Shown: positions 47,285 through 55,774 of the stretch, one piece after another | How positions within the stretch are numbered: the stretch's first letter is position 1 | How the letters are laid out: each line of letters opens with the position of its first letter | The notes under the pieces: generated by a model | What the model was told of the DNA's origin: nothing | Databases searched by the model: none | What the model saw: only the letters and a program-made list of their open reading frames with translations | Origin: Geodermatophilus pulveris | Lineage (GTDB): Bacteria > Actinomycetota > Actinomycetes > Mycobacteriales > Geodermatophilaceae | Reading direction: 5' to 3' | DNA length: 64,000 nucleotides | Assembly (NCBI RefSeq): GCF_900188375.1 | Contig: NZ_FZOO01000002.1 | Coordinates: forward strand, 310,001 to 374,000 | Position numbers and translations under genes: made by a program

Positions 47285-47983
47285 ATGCGGAACCCCACCG
47301 GCTCGCTCGCCCTGCTCGTCGCCGAGGACCTCGCCGTCGGATACGGCGACGCACCGGTGTGCGCCCCTGTCGACGTGCGCCTGGCCGCGGGCCGCGCCCT
47401 GGCCGTCGTCGGCCCGAACGGATCGGGCAAGTCCACGCTGCTGCGCACGCTGGTCGGGCTGCTGGAGCCACTGGCCGGTGCCGTGACGTTCGACGGCCTG
47501 CCGGTCGACGAGCGGTCGGCCGGGTTCCGCCGCGACGTCGCAGCCGTCCTGGACGACGACGCCTTCTTCGCCTCGCTCACCGGCCGCGAGCACCTGCTGC
47601 TGGCCGCGCTCGGGCACGGTGTACCCGCGGCCGCGGACGTCGTGGACGCCGAGGTGGCGGCGTTCGGGCTCGGTGACCGGGCCGACGCCCTGCCCTCGGC
47701 GTTGTCGTCCGGTCAGCGGCGCCGGCTGGCGCTGGCCGCCGCCTTCGTCCGACCCGCGCGGCTCCTGGTCCTCGACGAACCCGAGCGCCGCCTCGACGCC
47801 GGCATGCGCGTCCGGCTGGCCACCCGGCTGGCCGCGCTGCGCGACGCCGGCACGGCGGTGCTGTTCGCCAGCCACGACGCCGAGGTGGTCGGGTCGGTCG
47901 CCGACCAGGTGCTCGTCGTGGACGACGACGCATGCCGGCTGCTGGCCCCCGCCGAGGCCGCCGGCCGGATCCCGGAGCTCTGA
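47285..47983 (+). CDS. ABC transporter ATP-binding protein
   Basis: 232 aa. Walker A VGPNGSGKST, signature LSSGQRRRL (a variant of LSGGQ), Walker B LLVLDEP with catalytic Glu, D-loop RRLDAG and switch His in FASHD. A -10-like TACGGT (47270-47275) is nine bases before the ATG. It is followed three bases later by a DUF6297-like membrane gene, the usual partner in actinobacteria. Such systems are probable exporters of unknown cargo; because the partner is frameshifted here, the complex may not form. Confidence 0.92.
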   Translation: MRNPTGSLALLVAEDLAVGYGDAPVCAPVDVRLAAGRALAVVGPNGSGKSTLLRTLVGLLEPLAGAVTFDGLPVDERSAGFRRDVAAVLDDDAFFASLTGREHLLLAALGHGVPAAADVVDAEVAAFGLGDRADALPSALSSGQRRRLALAAAFVRPARLLVLDEPERRLDAGMRVRLATRLAALRDAGTAVLFASHDAEVVGSVADQVLVVDDDACRLLAPAEAAGRIPEL

Positions 47984-47986
47984 ACG

Positions 47987-49580
47987 GTGGCGTCTCCCGC
48001 GGTGACGCCACTGGACGGCGCCGCGGTGCGCCGGCTGACCCGCCGGGCGACCGCGGCCCGGGCGCGGACCACGCTGGCCGCCCGCATCGGCGACGCCTGG
48101 GGCGTGCTGGTCTCGGTGGCGACCGGTGTCGCGGTCGCCGGGAGCGGCCTGGTGTCGCTGCGCGAGGAGATCGCGCTGGCAGGGGCGCCGGTGACCGAGC
48201 CGGCGCTGTCGCCGGCGCTCGCCTCGGCCGCGCTGGCCGTGGTCGCGGTGGCGGGCACCGTCGTCGTCCTGGCCCGCCTCGGTCCGGTGAGCGCCACCCC
48301 GGCGGTCGCCGCGTGGTGGCTGCCGCTGCCGGCCGACCGGCGCCGACTGCTGCGTGCGGAGCTGCTGCGGCTGACCGCCGTGGTCGCCGCTGGCGCCGCG
48401 CTGCTGACCCTCCCGCTGACGCTCGGTGGTGCGTCGAGCCCCACCCTGGGGCTGGTCCTGCAGGGAGTGGGCTGGGCCACGTCGCTGTCCGGCGCCGCAG
48501 TCGGCGGCACCGCGCTGCTGCAGACACGCCGCCGAGGCGCCGTGGGCCGCACCGCGCAGCCACCGAGTCGACGCCGCGGCCCGGGCGTGGTGGCCGGGAC
48601 GGCCGGCGCGGTGGCAGCCGCCGCGGCGGTGCTCCCGGCGGTCGCCGGCACGCTCGCGGCCGCAGGCGGCGGTCGGCTCGACGTCCCGGTCACCGCTGCG
48701 CCGCCGGCGTGGGTGCTCGGCGCGGCGGCGGCCGCGGCGCTGGTGTTGCTCGTGCGGGCCGACCGGGGCCTGGGCCGGCTGCACGCCGGGAGGCTGCTCG
48801 CCCACGGCACCACGGCCGGGCACGCCGGCGCCTCGCTGCTGTCGCTGGACACGCGGCAGCTGGGGCGGGCGCTGTCGGAGCAGGACCGGGCGCCGCGGCG
48901 CAGCCGGCGTTTCGGCCGGGTGCGGCGTCCGTGGCGAGCGGTGGTGGCCGGTGACCTCGCCGTCCTGGCCCGGAGCCGGTGGCAGCTCGGGCAGCTCGCG
49001 GTCGCGGTGGCCGTCCCGGTGGTCGTCGCCCGGACGGAGGGACTCGGCGCGCTGCCCGGCGGTGTGGGCCGGCTGCCTGCTCGGATGGGGTCTGGCGGCC
49101 ACCGCGGCGGGCCGCCCGGCCCGGGAGGCGTACGCGGCCCCGGAGGTGGACCGGTCCTTCGCCCTGTCGGCGGCGGCCGTGGTGCGCAGCCGGGCCGTGC
49201 TGCCGCTGGCGGCCGCCGCGCTCGTGTGCCCGCTGAGCGCGCTGCTGCTCGGCGTGGGCACCGGGGCGGCGGGCACCTGGGCGCTGTTCGGCCTGGCCGT
49301 GGCGCCGGCGTGGGCGGCCGCCGTGCTGCGGGGGGCGTACCGCCCGGAGGTGGACTGGGCAGGGCCGGTGGTCTCCACCCCGATGGGCGTGGTGCCGGCA
49401 GGGGTGGGCGCCACACTCCTGCAAGGGCCGGACGTCGGCGTCGTGGGCAGCCTGCCGCTGCTGGCCGCGCTGGTGACCGGCGGACCGACGCTGCTGCTGG
49501 CCGCCGTCCAGGCCGGCTGGTCGCTGCTGCTCGCTGCGGCGGTCCTGGCGCACCTGGGCGGGCGGCGACCCCGGCGATGA
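47987..49580 (+). pseudogene. DUF6297-like ABC permease, frameshifted
   Basis: The GTG at 47987 starts a multi-helix membrane protein that reads well for about 360 codons (to ARTEGLGALPGG near 49060). The frame then shifts: the following text WAGCLLGWGLAATAAGRPAREAYAAPEVDRSFALSAAAVVRSRAVLPL...LRGAYRPEVDWAGPVVSTPMGVVPAGVGATLLQGPDVGVVG is in the next frame and runs to the stop at 49580. One extra base (or two lost) in the G-rich stretch 49057-49066 explains it. The joined protein would be about 530 aa with ten to twelve helices, matching DUF6297 permeases. It is either a real mutation or a homopolymer error. Confidence 0.82.
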
Positions 49581-49625
49581 GCGGGCGCGCTGGACCGCGC
49601 GGCCGGGACGGGACAGGATCGCGGG

Positions 49626-49910
49626 GTGAGCCGCATCAACGACGTCGGCGGCATGGTGGGGTTCCCCGCGATCGTGGAGGAGCCGGACGAGCCGGCCTTC
49701 CACGCCGACTGGGAGGCGCACGTGCTCGCCCTCAACGCCGCCCTCATCCGGCGCGGCGTCTACAACCTCGACGAGTTCCGCGACGCCATCGAGCGGATGC
49801 CGCCGGAGGCCTACCTCGCCAGCTCGTACTACGAGAAGTGGTTCACGGCGATCACCACGCTGCTGGCCGAGAAGGGTGTGGCGACGCCGGAGGAGCTCGC
49901 CGGTGCCTGA
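49626..49910 (+). CDS. Nitrile hydratase beta subunit, N-terminal half
   Basis: 94 aa. SRINDVGGMVGFPAIVEEPDEPAFHADWEAHVLALNAALIRRGVYNLDEFRDAIERMPPEAYLASSYYEKWFTAITTLLAEKGV is the N-terminal helical half of nitrile hydratase beta. It ends where the SH3-like half would begin, and that half is the next gene, overlapping by eight bases. Split beta is known in thiocyanate hydrolase (beta and alpha subunits) and toyocamycin nitrile hydratase. GTG start with a -10-like CAGGAT about seven bases before it. It begins the operon to 53248. Confidence 0.93.
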   Translation: MSRINDVGGMVGFPAIVEEPDEPAFHADWEAHVLALNAALIRRGVYNLDEFRDAIERMPPEAYLASSYYEKWFTAITTLLAEKGVATPEELAGA

Positions 49911-50193
49911 CCGCTTCGCGCCCGGCGACGCGGTGCGCACCAGCACCGCCGACCCGGCCTGGCACACGCGGCTGCCGCGGTACGCCCGCGGCGCCGTCGG
50001 GCGGGTGGTCGAGCTGGCCGGGCACCACCCCCTCGCCGACGACCGGGCGCGCGGCCGGGCGGGGACGACGCAGGCCGTCTACCACGTGCGGTTCGCCGCG
50101 GCGGACCTGTTCGGCGACGGCGACCACGACGTGACCGTGGAGCTCTGGGAGGACTACCTGGAGCCGGCAGACCAGCAGGGAGGCACACCGTGA
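49903..50193 (+). CDS. Nitrile hydratase beta subunit, C-terminal (SH3-like) half
   Basis: 96 aa. DRFAPGDAVRTSTADPAWHTRLPRYARGAVGRVVELAGHHPLADDRARG...AVYHVRFAAADLFGDGDHDVTVELWEDYLEP is the SH3-like barrel half of nitrile hydratase beta, with the HTRLPRYARG motif that contacts the alpha subunit. It overlaps the previous gene by eight bases and the alpha gene by GTGA, so the three subunits are made together. An activator (p14K/p15K-type) is also SH3-like, but this gene's place and length fit a structural subunit. Confidence 0.92.
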   Translation: MPDRFAPGDAVRTSTADPAWHTRLPRYARGAVGRVVELAGHHPLADDRARGRAGTTQAVYHVRFAAADLFGDGDHDVTVELWEDYLEPADQQGGTP

Positions 50194-50783
50194 GCGGGGA
50201 CCACCACGGCAGCTCGGCGATCTCCGAGCGGGTCCGGCACGTCGAGGCGCTCCTGGAGGAGCGCGGCCTCGTCGACGCCGGCGAGATCGACCGCCGCATC
50301 GACGAGTTCCTCGCCGGGGGCTCCCCGGCCAACGGCGCCCGGATCGCCGCCCGCGCCTGGGTGGACGACGGCTTCCGCGACCGGCTGCTCGCCGACGCCA
50401 ACGCGGCGATCAGGGGGGTCGGCCTGTCGATGGCCGGCGGGCTGCAGGAGCAGCGGCTGAAGGTGGTCGCCAACACCGACGACGAGCACAACGTGGTGGT
50501 CTGCACGCTGTGCTCCTGCTACCCGATCGCGCTGCTCGGCCCGTCCCCGGCCTGGTACAAGAGCGAGGCCTACCGGTCCCGGGTCGTCCGGGACCCGCGC
50601 GGGGTGCTCGCGGAGTTCGGCCTCGAGCTGCCGGCGGACGTGCGCATCAGCGTCTGGGACGCCAGCGCCGAGTCGCGCTACATGGTCGTCCCGCGGCGGC
50701 CCGACGGCACCGACGGGATGTCCGAGGAGGAGCTCGCCGGCCTGGTGACCCGCAAGGGCCTGATCGGGACCGCCGCCGTCTGA
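50190..50783 (+). CDS. Nitrile hydratase alpha subunit, cobalt type
   Basis: 197 aa. The metal-binding claw VCTLCSCY gives Cys105, Cys108, Ser109 and Cys110; the Thr after the first Cys and the final Tyr mark the cobalt class. RVVRDPRGVLAEFGLELPADVRISVWDASAESRYMVVPRRPDGTDGMSEEELAGLVTRKGLIG is typical. It hydrates a nitrile to an amide, or a related C-N or N-C-S substrate if the enzyme is thiocyanate-hydrolase-like. It is coupled to the split beta genes upstream. The two claw cysteines need oxidation for activity. Confidence 0.96.
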   Translation: MSGDHHGSSAISERVRHVEALLEERGLVDAGEIDRRIDEFLAGGSPANGARIAARAWVDDGFRDRLLADANAAIRGVGLSMAGGLQEQRLKVVANTDDEHNVVVCTLCSCYPIALLGPSPAWYKSEAYRSRVVRDPRGVLAEFGLELPADVRISVWDASAESRYMVVPRRPDGTDGMSEEELAGLVTRKGLIGTAAV

Positions 50784-50861
50784 CCCACCCCGCGGGACAC
50801 CGAGGTGCGCCGCCCGCACCGCCGTGGTCACCTGTGCTCGACGGGAGCGCGAGGAGGTGTC

Positions 50862-51824
50862 GTGGCACGGGTCCACCTGCTGGCGACCGGCGGCACCATC
50901 GCCAGCCGGCGCACGGACGGCGGGCTGTCGGCCACCACGCCGGCGGCCGAGCTGCTCACCGCGGCCGGGCCGCTGCCGGGTCTCGAGGTCACCGTCAGCG
51001 ACCTGACGACGGTGCCGAGCTTCGCGCTCACCGAGGCCGACGCCCGCGCGCTGGTCCGCGCGGTGCGCGAGCAACTGGCCGGCGGCGTGGACGGCGTCGT
51101 CGTCACCCACGGCACCGACACCATGGAGGAGTCGGCGTTCCTCGCCGACCTGGTGCACGACGACCCGCGGCCGGTCGTGTTCACCGGCGCCCAGCGGCCC
51201 TTCGACGCGCCGGCCCCCGACGGCCCGGCCAACCTCGCCGACGCGCTGCGGGTGGCCGCCGACCCCGCGGCGCGCGACCTCGGCGCGCTGCTCGCCTTCG
51301 ACGGGCTGGCCTTCGCCGCCCGCGGGGTGCGCAAGCTGGACACGCTGCGCAGCGCGGCCTTCGGCGCGCCCGGGCGCGGACCGGTGCTGCGGGTCGCCGC
51401 CGGCGCCGTCCTCCCCCTGGCCCGCCCGCCGCGACCGCCGGCCCTGCCGCTGGACCTGGGTGCCGCCCTGCCGCGCGTCGACGTCGTCGCCTGCCACCAG
51501 GGGTCGGACGACGCCCTGCTGCGCGCCGCGGCCGCGGCCGGCGCGGCCGGGGTCGTGCTGGAGGCGCTCGGCGTCGGCAACGTGCCGCCGCCGGTGGCCA
51601 CGGCGGCCGCCGAGCTGGTCGCCGGGGGCGTCCCGGTGCTGGTCTGCTCGCGGGTGCCCGCCGGCCCAGTCGCGCCGCTCTACGCCGGCGGCGGGGCGCG
51701 CCTGGCCGGCGACGGCGCCCTGTTCGGCGGCGACCTGAGCCCCTGGCAGGGCCGGCTGCTGCTGTCCGCCGCGCTCGCGCTGGACCCGCGCGACCCGGCC
51801 GGGGTGCTCGCCGGCCGGCTGTGA
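50862..51824 (+). CDS. Asparaginase
   Basis: 320 aa from the GTG at 50862, four bases after AGGAGG. Both catalytic threonine motifs are present: ATGGTIAS with Thr12 and THGTDTMEE with Thr82/Asp86 regions; VVFTGAQRP and [15 protein letters not shown] follow. No signal peptide is seen, so it is cytoplasmic. It hydrolyses asparagine or a similar amide to acid and ammonia. Its place after the nitrile hydratase suggests it takes the amide product. A 78-base gap separates it from the alpha gene. Confidence 0.94.
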   Translation: MARVHLLATGGTIASRRTDGGLSATTPAAELLTAAGPLPGLEVTVSDLTTVPSFALTEADARALVRAVREQLAGGVDGVVVTHGTDTMEESAFLADLVHDDPRPVVFTGAQRPFDAPAPDGPANLADALRVAADPAARDLGALLAFDGLAFAARGVRKLDTLRSAAFGAPGRGPVLRVAAGAVLPLARPPRPPALPLDLGAALPRVDVVACHQGSDDALLRAAAAAGAAGVVLEALGVGNVPPPVATAAAELVAGGVPVLVCSRVPAGPVAPLYAGGGARLAGDGALFGGDLSPWQGRLLLSAALALDPRDPAGVLAGRL

Positions 51825-51855
51825 CCGGCGACCGTTCGAGAGAGGGGAACGCAGC

Positions 51856-52752
51856 GTGGCCAGCTCGTCAGGGAACAAGGAGATCTTCGTGTCCTTCGGC
51901 GTCGACATCGACGCCGTCGCCGGGTGGCTGGGGTCCTACGGCGGTGAGGACTCCCCCGACGACATCTCCCGCGGGCTGTTCGCCGGCGAGGTCGGGGTGC
52001 CGCGGATCCTGGAGCTGTTCCGCCGCGAGGGGCTGACCCAGACGTTCTTCTGGCCGGGGCACTCGGTCGAGACGTTCCCCGAGCAGTTCGACGCGTGCGT
52101 GGCCGCCGGCCACGAGATCGGCGTGCACGGCTACAGCCACGAGAACCCGATCGCGATGAGCCGCGAGCAGGAGTCCGCGGTCCTCGACCGCTGCATCGAC
52201 CTCATCGGCGAGCGGGCGGGCCGACGTCCCACCGGCTACGTCGCGCCGTGGTGGGAGTTCTCACCCGTCACGAACGAGCTGCTGCTCGAGCGGGGCATCA
52301 CCTACGACCACTCGCTCATGCACCGGGACTTCGAGCCCTACTACGTCCGCGTCGGCGACAGCTGGACGAAGATCGACTACTCGCAGCCGGCCGAGACGTG
52401 GATGCAGCCGCTGGTGCGCGGCCGGGAGACCGAGCTGGTGGAGATCCCGGCGAACTGGTACCTCGACGACCTGCCGCCGATGATGTTCGTCAAGACCAGC
52501 CCGAACAGCCACGGGTTCGTCAACCCGCGCGACATCGAGCAGATGTGGACCGACCAGTTCGACTGGGTGTACCGCGAGCAGGACTACGCGGCCTTCACGA
52601 TGACCATCCACCCCGACGTGTCCGGCCGGCCGCAGGTCCTCATGGCGCTGGAGCGGGTCATCGCGCACATCAAGGCGCACGACGGCGTGCAGTGGGTGAC
52701 CTTCGACGAGATCGCCCAGGACTTCCTGCGCCGCTCGCCCCGCCCGGCCTGA
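51856..52752 (+). CDS. Polysaccharide-deacetylase-fold hydrolase (PgdA/imidase-like)
   Basis: 298 aa. [96 protein letters not shown] and [17 protein letters not shown] show close kinship to Helicobacter PgdA, whose subgroup also contains cyclic-imide and allantoin (PuuE-like) hydrolases. There is no signal peptide, so it acts in the cytoplasm, which speaks against cell-wall deacetylation. The nitrile/amide operon instead suggests hydrolysis of a cyclic imide or ureide C-N bond (inference). It starts 31 bases after the asparaginase. Confidence 0.9.
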   Translation: MASSSGNKEIFVSFGVDIDAVAGWLGSYGGEDSPDDISRGLFAGEVGVPRILELFRREGLTQTFFWPGHSVETFPEQFDACVAAGHEIGVHGYSHENPIAMSREQESAVLDRCIDLIGERAGRRPTGYVAPWWEFSPVTNELLLERGITYDHSLMHRDFEPYYVRVGDSWTKIDYSQPAETWMQPLVRGRETELVEIPANWYLDDLPPMMFVKTSPNSHGFVNPRDIEQMWTDQFDWVYREQDYAAFTMTIHPDVSGRPQVLMALERVIAHIKAHDGVQWVTFDEIAQDFLRRSPRPA

Positions 52753-52756
52753 CCCG

Positions 52757-53248
52757 GTGTGCGGCGCCTGCGGCGGCGCCCGGGGTCCCGCGGCCTGGGA
52801 GGACGTGCTGGCCGGCGCCGGCCCGGCGCAGCGGGCCGCCCGGGCCGCGGCGACCGGCCGGCTGCTGACCGGCGGGCGGCTGCGGGTCACGCCCTGGCGC
52901 GGGGGCTACCTGTTGACCACCGCGACCGGCGCCGCCCGCCCGGTGGCCTCGCTCGGCGAGCTGTGGGCGGCCGCCCGGCCACCGGTGCCGGCGCCCGGCG
53001 GGCGGCGGTGGTGCCGGGCGCCCGCGCCCGCAGTCTGGGACCCGCAGGCGGCGGCCGCCTGGCTGGCCGCCGCCGCACGGGCCGGCACGGTGACCGCGGC
53101 CGAGCTGCCCGCCGGCGGGGTGGTGGAGTTCGCGCCGGAGGGGACGGCGCGCGCCGTGCCCGCCCCGGAGCTGGCGCGGGTCGGCGTCCGCGGGCCGGAC
53201 CCGGAGGCCGCGCTGGCCGGCCTGCTGGCCTTCGCCGCCCGGCCCTGA
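52757..53248 (+). CDS. Cys-motif protein of nitrile hydratase operon
   Basis: 163 aa. The N-terminus reads Met-Cys-Gly-Ala-Cys-Gly-Gly, a CxxC pair right at the start. The middle (GRLRVTPWRGGYLLTTATGAARPVASLGELWAAA) resembles a small beta domain; the C-terminal half is Ala-rich with a possible helix-turn layout. It lies four bases after the deacetylase-fold gene and closes the operon. I do not know a characterised family. A metallochaperone or activator for the cobalt enzyme is a reasonable guess but has no direct support. Confidence 0.75.
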   Translation: MCGACGGARGPAAWEDVLAGAGPAQRAARAAATGRLLTGGRLRVTPWRGGYLLTTATGAARPVASLGELWAAARPPVPAPGGRRWCRAPAPAVWDPQAAAAWLAAAARAGTVTAAELPAGGVVEFAPEGTARAVPAPELARVGVRGPDPEAALAGLLAFAARP

Positions 53249-53580
53249 GGACGACGCCCCGCCGGCCCCACCGTGAGGACGACTGCGTGGGCCGGCACCA
53301 GCGCCACCGGCAGCGACCGCACCGCCAAGACCGTCGACCAGGCCACGTCCCCCGCGGCCGGGTGCTTCGCCGCCGTCGAGACGGGACTCGCAGGAGTCCT
53401 CCTCGAGTGGGTCCTCGCGGTGCCCGACTCGCGGCGCCATCACAGGAACTCGGACCACGCACCGCCCGCCGCCCTGAAGGCGGCTCCGGACCGGATGCAG
53501 CCCCATCAGGGACGGTCCTGCGAGACGACCTGGTACATCGGCGCGGTCGGCTACGGCTGGAATCGCCACGGCTCCGCCAC

Positions 53581-53607
53581 TGTCCCCCAGTGGGCCACTC
53601 AGAGACA
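53581..53607. repeat. 27-bp imperfect palindrome, copy 1
   Basis: TGTC...AGTGG-G-CCACT...GAGACA: 5-bp inner arms are perfect around one centre base and the outer arms are mostly complementary. It is the best-conserved copy of a local family. Confidence 0.6.
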
Positions 53608-53626
53608 CGCGCCGCCGCGGTCGGAC

Positions 53627-53646
53627 GACGTTCCCGCGGGAACGTC
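53627..53646. repeat. 20-bp perfect palindrome, copy 1
   Basis: GACGTTCCCGCGGGAACGTC is its own reverse complement. An identical copy occurs at 53845. Each copy is followed within 8-9 bases by a member of the 27-bp family, so the two repeats form one module of about 54 bases. Confidence 0.85.
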
Positions 53647-53653
53647 TCTCCCG

Positions 53654-53680
53654 TGTCTCCCGGAGTGGCCGCTTGGGGAC
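53654..53680. repeat. 27-bp imperfect palindrome, copy 2
   Basis: TGTCTCCCGGAGTGG-CCGCTTGGGGAC, related to the copies at 53581 and 53873, with one base lost at the centre. Confidence 0.5.
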
Positions 53681-53844
53681 GCCACCGCCAGCCCGCCCCC
53701 GAAGGCGGCCTCAGGGCCACCTCTGTCCGGAAGAGTGTGCGCTGAGGATCAGTTCTCAAGGGGGAGATCGGTCCTCGGCGCACACTGTTCGGCCGCTCTC
53801 CAGGTCCACTCACCTGCTGCTCCGAACGCCTCGACCCATGGCCT

Positions 53845-53864
53845 GACGTTCCCGCGGGAACGTC
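53845..53864. repeat. 20-bp perfect palindrome, copy 2
   Basis: Identical to 53627-53646, 218 bases further on, and 37 bases before the stop codon of the glycosyltransferase gene on the minus strand. Confidence 0.85.
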
Positions 53865-53872
53865 CTCGCAGC

Positions 53873-53898
53873 TGTCCTCGAGTGGGCCGCTCCGGGAC
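53873..53898. repeat. 27-bp imperfect palindrome, copy 3
   Basis: TGTCCTCGAGTGGGCCGCTCCGGGAC, 8 bases after the second 20-bp palindrome and 2 bases before the glycosyltransferase stop. Confidence 0.5.
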
Positions 53899-53900
53899 GG

Positions 53901-55763
53901 TCAGGGGAGTTCCTCGACCGGGCTGCCCACCGCGTCGGGCGCCCAGCCGCCGCCGTCCACCCGCGCCCAGGCCTGCCCCGGCCGCAACAGCTCCACCCGG
54001 GTCCCGCCGTCCACGCTGCGGTGCACGACCCGCCGCTCCCAGCTGTCGCCGGGCCCGTCGTCCCCCGGCGAGCGCACGGTCAGGCCGACGGCGAGCACCC
54101 CGTCGGCGGCCGGCACCACCGCCCCGGGGCCGGCCGCCGAGCCGGGCGCGGCCACCGTCCAGGTCACCTCGCCCGAGCCGTCCAGCGGCTGCCGGTACGT
54201 GCGGTCCCCCGCCCGCAGGTACGCGACGGCGGAGGACGCGCCGGCCGGGACGGTCAGCCGCAGCCGCAGGCTGACCTGCGCACCGGCGTCCACCCGCAGC
54301 GGCTGGACCACCGGCGGGGCCTCGCCGTCCTCGGCCAGCCGGTGCAGGGAGCGCCCGGGGAAGCGCGCGGCCAGCGCGAGGTCGGCCGCCCCGCGCTCCG
54401 CGGCGTAGAGCACCGGCTGCCGCAGCGCCGGGTCGTTCTGCAGGAACGGGCTGTCGCTGAGGAAGCCCAGGTCGCCGCGGCGCGGGAGGAACAGCAGCGC
54501 GTCGTCGAGGCCGGCGTCCTGCACCACCCGCTGCACCGCCCGGTACTCCGCGGTCACCTCCCGGTGGCCGGCGACCGGGCCGGGCACGGCGAGCGCGGTC
54601 AGGGCGACCATCGCGGCGGCGACCAGGACGGCGGCCGGCCCGCGCCGGCGCGCGAGCCGCACCAGGCCCGCCGCGCCGAACACCGCCAGCGGGACGACGA
54701 CCGGCAGCCAGTAGAACGGCCCGAACAGCACCAGGCCCTCCCACTGGGTGCCCATCGCCCACGGCCCCCAGAACGGCAGGTAGCCCAGCGGGACGACGAC
54801 GGCCAGCGCGGCGACCGCCCACCGCGCGGCACCGGCGGTCCGGCCCAGCCCGAGGGCAGCGAGCGCCACGAGCACCAGCCCGCCGGCCACCCAGCCCGGC
54901 GTCCCCCGCAGGTTGGCCAGCAGGCCGGAGGCGGCGTCGGCCGGGGTGAACGGCGACGTGTGCTGCGGGAAGACGCCCCGGTCGCCGAAGCCGAAGGTGT
55001 CCTGGGGGCCGGTGACGGTGAACGGCAGCCGCAACGGCCCCCCGACCACGAGGGCGTTGTAGACCAGCGTCAGCGCCAGCACCGGCAGCGCGCCGGCCGC
55101 CACCCGCACGACCACCCCGGGCCGCGACAGCCCGCCCCGCTCGCGGGCCAGCAGGACGGCGATGCCGAACGGGGCCACGGTGAGCAGCGCGTCGAAGGGG
55201 CGGGCGAAGGCGGCCACCCCGGCGACGACGCCGGCCGCGACCAGCCGCGGCGTCGACCCCAGCCGCGCCCCGGACAGCAGCAGCAGCGCCGCGGCCAGGC
55301 CCAGCGCCAGGGCGGGCAGGTAGGGCAGGTAGGTGCCGCTCTGCACCACCACGACCGGCGAGAGCGCGAACAGCGCGCCGGCGGTGACCGCGGCGACCCG
55401 GTCGCGCAGCACCTCGGCGGCCAACAGCGCGACCAGCACCGCGGCAGCCGCGGCACTGACCGCCAGCGCCGCCCGCGGTGAGCCGGTGAGCAGGTCGGCG
55501 GCCGCGATGACCGCCGGCCAGGGCGGGGTGTACTTCAGCACGACCCGGTCGCCGACCACCGCCGACGCCCAGGGCCGGAAGGCGTCGGCGTCGGCGGGTA
55601 GGGTGACCGCGCCGGTCTGCAGCAGCTCGGCCATGGCGACGTAGACGGAGTCGTCGCGGTTGAGCGAGTAGAGCGGGAAGAGCGCTGCGTTGGTCAGCAC
55701 GGCCGCCGCGCCGGCGAGCAGGGCCAGGACGGCGAGCGCTGCCCGCCACCTCGCCGTCGTCAT
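53901..55763 (-). CDS. Membrane glycosyltransferase (GT-C, ArnT/PMT-like)
   Basis: 620 aa from the ATG at 55763. About eleven to twelve helices fill residues 8-410; FPLYSLNRDDSVYVAMAELLQTG carries the acidic pair of the first extracytoplasmic loop typical of GT-C enzymes, and ALFALSPVVVVQSGTYLPYLPALAL follows. Residues 420-620 form an extracytoplasmic beta-rich domain. It would move a sugar from a polyprenyl-phosphate carrier to an acceptor outside the membrane. It lies 11 bases after a CPBP protease gene on the same strand. The acceptor is unknown. Confidence 0.88.
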   Translation of the reverse strand: MTTARWRAALAVLALLAGAAAVLTNAALFPLYSLNRDDSVYVAMAELLQTGAVTLPADADAFRPWASAVVGDRVVLKYTPPWPAVIAAADLLTGSPRAALAVSAAAAAVLVALLAAEVLRDRVAAVTAGALFALSPVVVVQSGTYLPYLPALALGLAAALLLLSGARLGSTPRLVAAGVVAGVAAFARPFDALLTVAPFGIAVLLARERGGLSRPGVVVRVAAGALPVLALTLVYNALVVGGPLRLPFTVTGPQDTFGFGDRGVFPQHTSPFTPADAASGLLANLRGTPGWVAGGLVLVALAALGLGRTAGAARWAVAALAVVVPLGYLPFWGPWAMGTQWEGLVLFGPFYWLPVVVPLAVFGAAGLVRLARRRGPAAVLVAAAMVALTALAVPGPVAGHREVTAEYRAVQRVVQDAGLDDALLFLPRRGDLGFLSDSPFLQNDPALRQPVLYAAERGAADLALAARFPGRSLHRLAEDGEAPPVVQPLRVDAGAQVSLRLRLTVPAGASSAVAYLRAGDRTYRQPLDGSGEVTWTVAAPGSAAGPGAVVPAADGVLAVGLTVRSPGDDGPGDSWERRVVHRSVDGGTRVELLRPGQAWARVDGGGWAPDAVGSPVEELP

Positions 55764-55774
55764 CGGCGGCGAGT

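Larger units (their letters stand above)
53249..53900. other. Gene-free, repeat-bearing gap
   Basis: 652 bases between the nitrile hydratase operon and the convergent glycosyltransferase gene. Local GC is lower than the surroundings. Open frames that cross it have no protein-like composition and run into antisense of real genes. It contains two identical 20-bp palindromes, at least three copies of a 27-bp imperfect palindrome (plus a weak fourth near 53394-53420), and a short direct repeat TGAGGACGAC near 53246 and 53274. No transposase, tRNA or promoter is recognisable. Confidence 0.7.

Noticed and set aside
49903-50193. SH3-like gene as a nitrile hydratase activator (p14K/p15K)
   Set aside because: Together with the gene at 49626 it makes exactly one beta subunit, so it is better read as the structural half.
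53249-53900. Repeat-bearing gap as an insertion sequence or integration site
   Set aside because: No transposase, terminal inverted repeats, target duplication or adjacent tRNA can be seen.
53273-54274. Open frame of about 330 codons through the repeat-bearing gap
   Set aside because: It crosses both palindromes, then runs antisense to the glycosyltransferase. No protein-like pattern, RBS or start context supports it.
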